DNA of 64,000 nt, from positions 72,877-136,876 of the forward strand of contig JARGOF010000002.1 in the NCBI GenBank assembly GCA_029212415.1, in the 5' to 3' direction. This stretch comes from Rhizobiaceae bacterium (GTDB lineage Bacteria; Pseudomonadota; Alphaproteobacteria; Rhizobiales; Rhizobiaceae). The translations under genes were made by a program, and so were the position numbers. Positions 58,099 to 64,000 of the stretch are shown here, one piece after another. A model generated the notes under the pieces. That model saw only the letters and a list, made by a program, of their open reading frames with translations. It did no database searches and was not told where the DNA came from. Numbering within the stretch: the first letter of the stretch is position 1; each line of letters starts with the position of its first letter.

Positions 58099-59631
58099 AT
58101 GGTTTCGCGGGTCAGTACAGTTTCGTTTCAGGGCATCAGCGCGGTGCCGGTCGATGTGCAGGTGATGGTTGCACCGGGCAAGATCGGCATGAATATTGTC
58201 GGCCTGCCCGACAAGGCCGTGGCCGAGAGCCGGGATCGGGTTCAGGCGGCGCTGCATGCCTCGGGTCTTGCTCTTCCGGCAAAAAAGGTCACCGTCAATC
58301 TCGCGCCGGCGGACCTGCCCAAGGAAGGCAGCCATTTTGATCTGCCCATTGCGCTCGGTCTGATGGCGGCCCTCGGCGCAATACCAGCCGATGCGCTTGC
58401 CAATTACGTGGTCCTCGGCGAATTGTCCCTGGATGGCACCATTACGCCCGTTGCAGGCATATTGCCAGCGGCCATTGGGGCGAATGGCGAAGGCAAGGGG
58501 CTGATCTGTCCGGCCGATTGCGGCTCGGAGGCGGCCTGGGCCAGCGCTGATCTCGACATTCTTGCACCGCGCAGCCTGATCGCCATGGCCAATCATTTTC
58601 GTGGAACACAGGTGCTGACGCGGCCGGAACCGACGATACGCGACGCCGTGGACAATCTGCCCGACCTGTCCGACATCAAAGGTCAGGAGACCGCCAAGCG
58701 TGCCCTGGAAGTGGCCGCCGCCGGTGGTCACAATCTGCTGATGTCCGGCCCGCCGGGATCGGGCAAATCCATGCTGGCGGCGCGGCTTGCCTCCATATTG
58801 CCGCCCCTGTCTCCGGCCGAATTGCTGGAGGTCTCGATGATCCATTCCATTGCCGGGCAATTGTCCGGTGGTGAACTGTCGGATCGCCGTCCCTTTCGCG
58901 CGCCGCATCATTCCGCCTCCATGGCGGCCATGGTGGGTGGTGGCATGCGGGCAAAGCCCGGCGAAGTGTCGCTGGCCCACAACGGGGTTCTGTTTCTCGA
59001 CGAGTTCCCCGAATTCACGCCGCAGGTGCTGGATTCCCTGCGTCAACCGCTCGAAAGCGGTGAAAGCGTCATAGCCCGGGCCAATCATCATGTCAGCTAT
59101 CCGGCCCGTATCCAGTTGATTGCCGCGATGAACCCCTGCCGCTGCGGCATGGCGGGCGAACCCGGCCATGTCTGTGCCCGAGGCGCCCGTTGCCAGGCCG
59201 ATTATCAGGCCCGCATATCCGGGCCGCTGCTGGACCGCATAGACCTGCGGATCACGGTTCCGGCTGTCACCGCCATCGATCTGATCAAGCCGGGGGCAAG
59301 CGAAACCAGCGCGCAGGTCGCCAGCCGGGTGGCCATGGCGCGCGAACGCCAGAAGCAAAGGTTCCTGCAGCTCGGCCAACCATCCGTCACCTGCAATGCC
59401 CTATGCCCGACATCGCTGATTGAGACCGTGGCAAGCCCCGATGCTGCCGGCATGACCCTGTTGCACGACGCCGCCGAAAAAATGAAGTTTTCCGCCCGCG
59501 CCTATCACCGCATCCTCAAGGTCGCCCGCACGCTCGCAGATCTCGAAGATGCGGAAACGGTCGGCCGCCTGCATATCGCCGAATCCATCTCCTACCGCAT
59601 TGCCGGCAACGCGCTGTCCGCTGCGGCGTGA
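58099..59631 (+). CDS. YifB/ComM-family Mg-chelatase-like AAA+ ATPase
   Basis: 510 residues. N-terminal Lon-protease-like fold (about 1-170) with GISAVPVDVQVMVAPG and GLPDKAVAESRDRVQAAL. AAA+ core: Walker A SGPPGSGKSMLAARLASILP, Walker B NGVLFLDEFPEF, and a Cys cluster PCRCGMAGEPGHVCARGARC. C-terminal lid ends AESISYRIAGNAL. ComM is a branch-migration helicase helping natural transformation; other YifB proteins are uncharacterised. GAGGTGG precedes the ATG. Confidence 0.95.
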   Translation: MVSRVSTVSFQGISAVPVDVQVMVAPGKIGMNIVGLPDKAVAESRDRVQAALHASGLALPAKKVTVNLAPADLPKEGSHFDLPIALGLMAALGAIPADALANYVVLGELSLDGTITPVAGILPAAIGANGEGKGLICPADCGSEAAWASADLDILAPRSLIAMANHFRGTQVLTRPEPTIRDAVDNLPDLSDIKGQETAKRALEVAAAGGHNLLMSGPPGSGKSMLAARLASILPPLSPAELLEVSMIHSIAGQLSGGELSDRRPFRAPHHSASMAAMVGGGMRAKPGEVSLAHNGVLFLDEFPEFTPQVLDSLRQPLESGESVIARANHHVSYPARIQLIAAMNPCRCGMAGEPGHVCARGARCQADYQARISGPLLDRIDLRITVPAVTAIDLIKPGASETSAQVASRVAMARERQKQRFLQLGQPSVTCNALCPTSLIETVASPDAAGMTLLHDAAEKMKFSARAYHRILKVARTLADLEDAETVGRLHIAESISYRIAGNALSAAA

Positions 59632-59746
59632 GTGCTTTTGAGATGATGCGGATCAAATAGATTGGGTGTGTCCGCATACCGTGTTGCTTCGCGGTGCGGA
59701 CAAAGCTGGCTTCTTTGCCCCGTGGCCAATGCGGACATGTCATCAC

Positions 59747-59810
59747 TAAGGTAAGTGCCTTAATGTTCTTGACCAATGGCCCGATGTGTATTAATAAGGC
59801 ATATGCCTTA
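59747..59810 (+). promoter_or_regulatory. ArsR autoregulatory operators and promoter, probably leaderless start
   Basis: Operator 2, TAAGGCATATGCCTTA (59795-59810), is a perfect 16-bp palindrome that includes the ATG at 59803. Operator 1, TAAGGTAAGTGCCTTA (59747-59762), is a near-copy 48 bp upstream. Between them TTGACC (59769-59774), 17 bp, TAATAA (59792-59797) makes a good sigma-70 promoter. Transcription should start six to eight bases after the -10 box, at or next to the ATG. No ribosome site is present, so the mRNA is likely leaderless. Confidence 0.8.
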
Positions 59811-60141
59811 CCATTCATCTCCCCTCGACCTTGCCTTTCACGCGCTCAGCGACCCGACCCGCCGCGCGGTGGTCTCGCGACTTGCCGATGGTGAAGTGGC
59901 CGTCAGCGCCCTGGCAGAGCCTTTCGACATGGCGCTGCCCTCCTTCGCCCAGCATCTGAAAGTATTGGAAGACTGCGGTCTGATCGCCAGCGAGAAGCGC
60001 GGGCGCAGTCGCTGGTGTCGGCTGATGCCGGAGCGTTTCGACGAGGCTGCCGATTGGATGGAGGCGGAGCGTCGGCGTTTGGCCGAGCGGCTTGATCGGT
60101 TGGAAGTCTACCTGGACAGTAAGGAAAAAGAGGATGAATGA
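59803..60141 (+). CDS. ArsR-family (SdpR-like) winged-helix repressor
   Basis: 112 residues from the ATG at 59803. HTH: LAFHALSDPTRRAVVSRLAD and LAEPFDMALPSFAQHLKVLE, with DCGLIASEKRGRSRWCRL as wing. No ArsR metal-site cysteines (ELCVCDL is absent), so it belongs to the metal-free group usually paired with SRPBCC genes. Overlaps the next gene by 8 bases. Binds the TAAGGC palindromes at its own start (inference from position and symmetry). Confidence 0.92.
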   Translation: MPYHSSPLDLAFHALSDPTRRAVVSRLADGEVAVSALAEPFDMALPSFAQHLKVLEDCGLIASEKRGRSRWCRLMPERFDEAADWMEAERRRLAERLDRLEVYLDSKEKEDE

Positions 60142-60622
60142 CATAGAAAACCCGATTGAAACCTGGTCACTCGACCGCGAGATCGTCCTGACCAAGCTGT
60201 TGAACCATCCGCGCGACAAGGTCTTTGCTGCCTGGATGGACCTCGAGGCGCTGGCCAGGTGGTATGGACCTGCCGGCCTCGAGATCGAGACCCATGAGGC
60301 CGACATCCGCGAGGGCGGCGTCTGGCGGTTCGACATGGTGGGCACGTTCGAAGGCAAGGCGCAGCGTTTCGAGAACCTCATGCGCTTTCTGGAGATCGTG
60401 CCGAACGAACGGATCGTCACGGACTACGGCACGCCGGATACGCAAGACCCCGACCGTTTCCGCCAGACCGTGACATTTGATGAGCAGGGCGATGGCAAGA
60501 CGGTGATTACCCTGCGCCAGCTCCACCCCACCCGTGAACGGCGCCGGATAGTCATCGGCTTCGGCGCGGTGGAATACGGGTTGCAGACGCTGGACAGCCT
60601 TGCTTCATGGCTCGACGGGTGA
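60134..60622 (+). CDS. SRPBCC/AHSA1-domain protein
   Basis: 162 residues from the ATG at 60134, overlapping the ArsR stop; AAAGAGG lies just upstream. START-like fold: LTKLLNHPRDKVFAAWMDLE, ARWYGPAGLEIETHEADIRE and GGVWRFDMVG, ending in LASWLDG. Such proteins have a hydrophobic ligand pocket; in ArsR-SRPBCC pairs the ligand and function are mostly unknown. Cytoplasmic. Confidence 0.9.
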   Translation: MNDIENPIETWSLDREIVLTKLLNHPRDKVFAAWMDLEALARWYGPAGLEIETHEADIREGGVWRFDMVGTFEGKAQRFENLMRFLEIVPNERIVTDYGTPDTQDPDRFRQTVTFDEQGDGKTVITLRQLHPTRERRRIVIGFGAVEYGLQTLDSLASWLDG

Positions 60623-60686
60623 TCCACCTGGCCATGTTTCCAATGGGCTCGAACCCATTATTCGAGCAGAGCTAAAGGTCCTATTG

Positions 60687-61841
60687 ATGCGCTTTCTGTT
60701 TTCTTCCCTGTACGGTTCCGGGCATCTGAACCCGGTTCTGGCCTACGCCAAAGCGCTTCAGGATAGAGGGCACGACGTGTGCATTTGTGCGCCCGAAAGC
60801 GTCAGCGGCAGGCTCAGGAAATCCGGGTTTTTGCATGTTCCAGGCCCCGTTACCTCGATGGAAGCCGTTATCGCTGCCTATGCAGGCACCGAAGATTTGT
60901 CCGAGAATGAAAAGGCCAAAGTGATTATTTCGCGCGCCTTTGTAAATCTCCATTCGAGACGCGCCCTGCCGAACGTTCAAGATGCGATCAAAACTTGGAA
61001 GCCGGATCTGATCATTCGCGATTCCTGCGAATTCGCAGCCTTGATTGCCGCTGATGAGGCGGGGATTCCACATGTTCGTATCGCGGTTTTGAATTGTGAA
61101 ATGGAGCGGAATTTTGGTTTGTACAGTGCCGATGCACTGGACGCAATACGCCAGCGAATCGGGCTGGCAGCTGATCACGGCGCGTCAGTATGCGCAGAGC
61201 ACGCCTTTACCGCTTTCCCGAAATCTTTCGGACAGGCCCGCGTCGCCGAAAACGCACCTGAGCCCGTTCGTGTTCGTATGCCAAACGACGCGCCGCCAAA
61301 GCAAGTGGGTCCTGCGAAATGGGCGCCGACGCACGGTGAAGAGCTTATTTATGTGACGTTCGGCACCCAATCGGGAACAACCGACCGCGAGCGACAGATG
61401 TACCGCACTGCGCTTGACGCGGTCGCGGATCTTCCTGTCCGCGTGTTGCTGACAACCGGGGCCAATATGGCAATGCATCCACTCGGCCCAATCCCGCACA
61501 ATGTTTGCGTGGAAGAGTTCGTGCCGCAGGCTGAGGTTTTTCCATACGCAAAGGCCGTTGTCACACATGGCGGCTCCGGTACGGTATTGGGTACTCTGGC
61601 GGCGGCCATTCCAATGGTCGTAACCCCAATGTTTTCAGACCAACCAAACAACGCGCGCGCGGTGGAAGCCGTCGGGGCTGGGCTGGCCTTGTTTGATACT
61701 GATGTGCCTTCGCTGAGGCAGGCCATCAATCATGCTTTGTCAAATGATTCATTTGGCCGTGGCGCTGCGAAAGTTGCAGCTGAGATGGCCGATATGCAGG
61801 GGATGGACACTGCCATCCAGACAATATTGGCCCTCATTTAG
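60687..61841 (+). CDS. UDP-glycosyltransferase-like (GT1/MGT family) protein
   Basis: 384 residues from the ATG at 60687 with AAAGG upstream; 29 residues ahead in frame are not conserved. GT-B fold opening MRFLFSSLYGSGHLNPVLAY with the catalytic-type His. The C-terminal donor-binding signature is VEEFVPQAEVFPYAKAVVTH followed by GGSGTVLGTLAAAIPMVV and TPMFSDQPNNARAVEAVG. Glycosylates a small lipophilic acceptor such as a macrolide, flavonoid or carotenoid. 64 bp after the SRPBCC gene, so it may share the ArsR promoter. Confidence 0.88.
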   Translation: MRFLFSSLYGSGHLNPVLAYAKALQDRGHDVCICAPESVSGRLRKSGFLHVPGPVTSMEAVIAAYAGTEDLSENEKAKVIISRAFVNLHSRRALPNVQDAIKTWKPDLIIRDSCEFAALIAADEAGIPHVRIAVLNCEMERNFGLYSADALDAIRQRIGLAADHGASVCAEHAFTAFPKSFGQARVAENAPEPVRVRMPNDAPPKQVGPAKWAPTHGEELIYVTFGTQSGTTDRERQMYRTALDAVADLPVRVLLTTGANMAMHPLGPIPHNVCVEEFVPQAEVFPYAKAVVTHGGSGTVLGTLAAAIPMVVTPMFSDQPNNARAVEAVGAGLALFDTDVPSLRQAINHALSNDSFGRGAAKVAAEMADMQGMDTAIQTILALI

Positions 61842-61978
61842 TGGCCCATAAGTCATGTGACAGCAAACAGGAAAATGGACGATTGGCAGACATTCAAGCC
61901 CATTCGTCAAAAAGGCGCAACGGGTTTGAAGACCAAGCCCTCAAACCCGATGCACCCAAGGCACGCTTGTGCTGTGGT

Positions 61979-62617
61979 TTATTTTTTAGGAAGGCACTTC
62001 ACGAACACCGGATAGGTCAGCGAACTGCTCTGTCCTGATGTATTGCCGATATTCCATTTGTTGTTCTTGGCCTTGTTTTTGCGGGCTGCAACGGCCTGCA
62101 TCTGGAAAAAGGCATTGGCCTTTGTGTCCCATGTCTTTGAAAAGACCTGGGCTGCCGTCATGCCCTTTGACATTTGCTTGACCAGAATGTCATTGCACAG
62201 CTGCACCGGGTTGCGGCCTTTCCAGTTGACCTTGGAGGTCGGGACATCGGCGGAAAAATCACGTTTCCATGTGCGCAGGCCCCCCGAACCCACATCACGG
62301 TTGGAGAGCTTGACGCTCCACTCTTCCGGGCTTGCAGCCTCGAAGAAAGCCGCGCCAGTCATCGAACTCAGCGCAGCTGCAACGATGCGTTCGCCGTTGG
62401 TGGCTTTTGCGTAAAGTTCGAAGGAATAGGTATGCTTTTTTGTGTGAATGGATTTGTAGGCATGTCCGTCCGTCAGGACCTCATAGGCTGGTATGTCGAT
62501 TCCGGCCTTGCTGATCTTGACACTCTCGATCCAGTCCTTTGCGCTGGCCGGAATTGCGGTGAGGCTGCCAACGCCGATAATCGTGGCCAATGCGCAGGTC
62601 GTGATTGATTTCCACAT
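61979..62617 (-). CDS. secreted protein of unknown function
   Basis: 212 residues from the ATG at 62617 with GGAGGA upstream; the frame extends 51 codons further without support. Signal peptide: TTCALATIIGVGSLTAIPASA. Mature part is basic, with two cysteines (PVQLCNDIL and VFVKCLPKK) that may pair, and KNKAKNNKWNIGNTSGQSSS near the end. No known domain recognised. Probably periplasmic. Confidence 0.78.
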   Translation of the reverse strand: MWKSITTCALATIIGVGSLTAIPASAKDWIESVKISKAGIDIPAYEVLTDGHAYKSIHTKKHTYSFELYAKATNGERIVAAALSSMTGAAFFEAASPEEWSVKLSNRDVGSGGLRTWKRDFSADVPTSKVNWKGRNPVQLCNDILVKQMSKGMTAAQVFSKTWDTKANAFFQMQAVAARKNKAKNNKWNIGNTSGQSSSLTYPVFVKCLPKK

Positions 62618-62850
62618 GTCATTTCCTCCAGGGAATGGCTGAATGCCTGTTCGTCGATGAAATGACTTTAGGATTTCCAATGTGAATTCAGCCTGAACGA
62701 AGCGTTCATGGAAATTCACCGGTTGATACACGCTGATGGATGGCCCTTGCCGGTCAAAGCAAAGCGGCAAAGCCTGGCGTGATCACGCCCCCTTAACGGG
62801 TTTGAACAAAGGATTGGGAAAGCGCATTCTGCGGCGCTTCCATTGACGTT

Positions 62851-63351
62851 TCAGCTCTGTCCGGTCGAGCCAAACCCGCCCGCGCCCCGGGCGGTCTCGT
62901 CGGCCAGGGTGCGCTCTTCGATCTCCACCTGGATCACCGGAGCAATGATCATCTGGGCAATGCGCATGCCGCGCTCGATGATGAAATCTTCCGTGCCGTG
63001 ATTGATCAGCAAGACCTGCACTTCGCCGCGATAATCGCTGTCGATGGTGCCTGGCGTGTTGAGGCAGGTAATGCCCTGTTTCAGCGCCAGCCCCGAGCGC
63101 GGCCTGATCTGGCCCTCAAATCCCAGGGGGATTTCGAACACCAGCCCGGTCGGCACAAGCCGCCGTTCTCCGGGGGCCAGAACCAGCGGAGAGCCGACAT
63201 CATTGGCGGCGCGCAGGTCCATTCCGGCAGCGCCTACGCTTTCATAGGCGGGCAGGGCCAGATCGCTGCCATGGGGCAGGCGCACCAAGCCCAACCGGGG
63301 CTTGTTTGCATCCATTTGATCCGTCGTCGCGTGTTCGGCTTGATCCATCAT
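62851..63351 (-). CDS. dut: dUTP diphosphatase
   Basis: 166 residues; ATG at 63351 or 63348, with a later ATG at 63315 also possible. All five trimeric dUTPase motifs are present: [45 protein letters not shown] and the Gly-rich GAGGFGSTG at the end. Hydrolyses dUTP to dUMP and PPi, keeping uracil out of DNA. Divergent from prfC, 92 bp apart. Confidence 0.96.
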   Translation of the reverse strand: MMDQAEHATTDQMDANKPRLGLVRLPHGSDLALPAYESVGAAGMDLRAANDVGSPLVLAPGERRLVPTGLVFEIPLGFEGQIRPRSGLALKQGITCLNTPGTIDSDYRGEVQVLLINHGTEDFIIERGMRIAQMIIAPVIQVEIEERTLADETARGAGGFGSTGQS

Positions 63352-63443
63352 GCAGCACTCTTGTGGCCTAATCTCTACAGGTCAATTGCAACGGGACGCG
63401 ACAGGCGCTAGAAGTCCTGCAATTCAACAGGATTCTCACAAGC

Positions 63444-64000
63444 ATGGCCGACAATCTGGCACAGGCGGTCGCACGCCGTCGCACATTTGCTATCATTTCG
63501 CACCCGGACGCCGGTAAAACAACCCTTACCGAAAAACTCTTGCTGTTCGGTGGCGCCATTCAGCTCGCGGGCGAAGTCAAGGCGAAGAAGGACCGTATCC
63601 AGACCCGCTCCGACTGGATGAAAATCGAACGCGATCGCGGCATTTCGGTTGTCACCTCGGTGATGACTTTCGAATATGGCGACCACGTCTTCAACCTGCT
63701 TGATACGCCGGGCCATGAAGATTTCGCCGATGATACCTATCGCACCCTGACCGCTGTCGATGCTGCCATCATGGTGATTGACGGGGCCAAAGGTATCGAG
63801 CCGCGCACGCTGAAACTCTTCGAAGTCTGCCGTCTGCGTGACATTCCCATTGTCACATTCATCAACAAGATGGACCGCGAGACCCGCGATTGTTTTGAAC
63901 TGCTGGATGAAATCGAAAGCAAATTGGCGCTGGATACGGCGCCGATGACCTGGCCAATCGGACAGGGCCGCTCCTTTGCCGGCACCTATCACCTGGCCGA
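63444..64000 (+). CDS. prfC: peptide chain release factor 3 (5' part, cut by window end)
   Basis: First 185 codons from the ATG at 63444; the gene runs off the window. RF3-type translational GTPase: [20 protein letters not shown] is the P-loop, then [20 protein letters not shown] with [13 protein letters not shown] typical of RF3, G3 [16 protein letters not shown] and G4 [11 protein letters not shown]. It recycles RF1 and RF2 from the ribosome after termination. About two thirds of the gene should lie beyond 64000. Confidence 0.95.
   Translation, partial: MADNLAQAVARRRTFAIISHPDAGKTTLTEKLLLFGGAIQLAGEVKAKKDRIQTRSDWMKIERDRGISVVTSVMTFEYGDHVFNLLDTPGHEDFADDTYRTLTAVDAAIMVIDGAKGIEPRTLKLFEVCRLRDIPIVTFINKMDRETRDCFELLDEIESKLALDTAPMTWPIGQGRSFAGTYHLA

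Noticed and set aside
59803-60141. Arsenic resistance regulator
   Set aside because: No arsenic-binding cysteine motif and no ars genes nearby; it belongs to the ArsR group paired with SRPBCC proteins.

Overview
The window looks like a chromosomal segment of an alphaproteobacterium of the order Hyphomicrobiales (Brucella/Rhizobium/Phyllobacterium-like). The best evidence is the core block at 44-49 kb: tRNA-Ala, a TIGR02300-type acidic protein, aroA, cmk and rpsA in the order usual for that order. The AroA protein closely resembles the Agrobacterium CP4-type (class II) enzyme. Base composition is moderately high in GC and genes are tightly packed, with many ATGA/GTGA stop-start overlaps. No species can be named from the sequence alone.

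Layout. 0-3.6 kb: a small DUF1127-like protein divergent from a GcvA-like LysR regulator, then a cardiolipin synthase and a membrane-anchored coiled-coil protein. 4-11.5 kb: a catabolic block of enoyl-CoA hydratase, 2-hydroxyacid dehydrogenase, a two-subunit class I fumarase/tartrate-dehydratase-type Fe-S hydro-lyase, a complete TctCBA-type tripartite transporter and a GntR/UTRA regulator. 11.7-20 kb: a LuxR-type regulator divergent from an 1866-residue secreted, cysteine-rich, vWA-containing protein, followed by a secreted triple-SH3b protein. 20.3-25.5 kb: FAD monooxygenase plus TAXI-type TRAP transporter, divergent from a LysR gene. 25.5-29.5 kb: a translationally coupled operon of hydrolase, GST, type III CoA-transferase, carboxymuconolactone-decarboxylase-like protein and flavin reductase-like protein. 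29.9-41.4 kb: PaaI thioesterase, IclR and tandem-HxlR regulators, a carotenoid-oxygenase-family enzyme, and a divergent operon of alpha/beta hydrolase, nitronate-monooxygenase-like flavoprotein, acyl-CoA/aryl-AMP ligase, DctPQM TRAP transporter and a beta-keto acid cleavage enzyme. 41.9-43.8 kb: a hipBA toxin-antitoxin module behind a near-perfect sigma-70 promoter in AT-rich DNA. 44-64 kb: mostly housekeeping genes (tRNA-Ala, aroA, cmk, rpsA, RNase D, YifB/ComM, dut, prfC cut by the window end) mixed with a quinone reductase/ABM monooxygenase pair, an ArsR-SRPBCC pair and a glycosyltransferase.

How the parts connect. Three almost identical 22-bp palindromes (AAAAGCTA-N6-TAGCTTTT, at most two differences) lie 70-105 bp upstream of the enoyl-CoA hydratase gene, tctC and the hydrolase-GST-CoA-transferase operon. 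This suggests one regulon across 26 kb, for uptake and CoA-dependent breakdown of an unidentified carboxylic or aromatic acid. A different motif, AAGTTAATAAC-N2-GACCAAA, occurs as an inverted pair with 19 of 20 matching bases in the promoter region between the carotenoid-oxygenase gene and its divergent operon. It probably links the two arms into one undescribed cleavage/activation/C-C lyase pathway, perhaps under the adjacent HxlR or IclR regulator. These two linked catabolic systems, and the giant vWA/cysteine-rich secreted protein, are the most unusual content. Substrates cannot be assigned from sequence.
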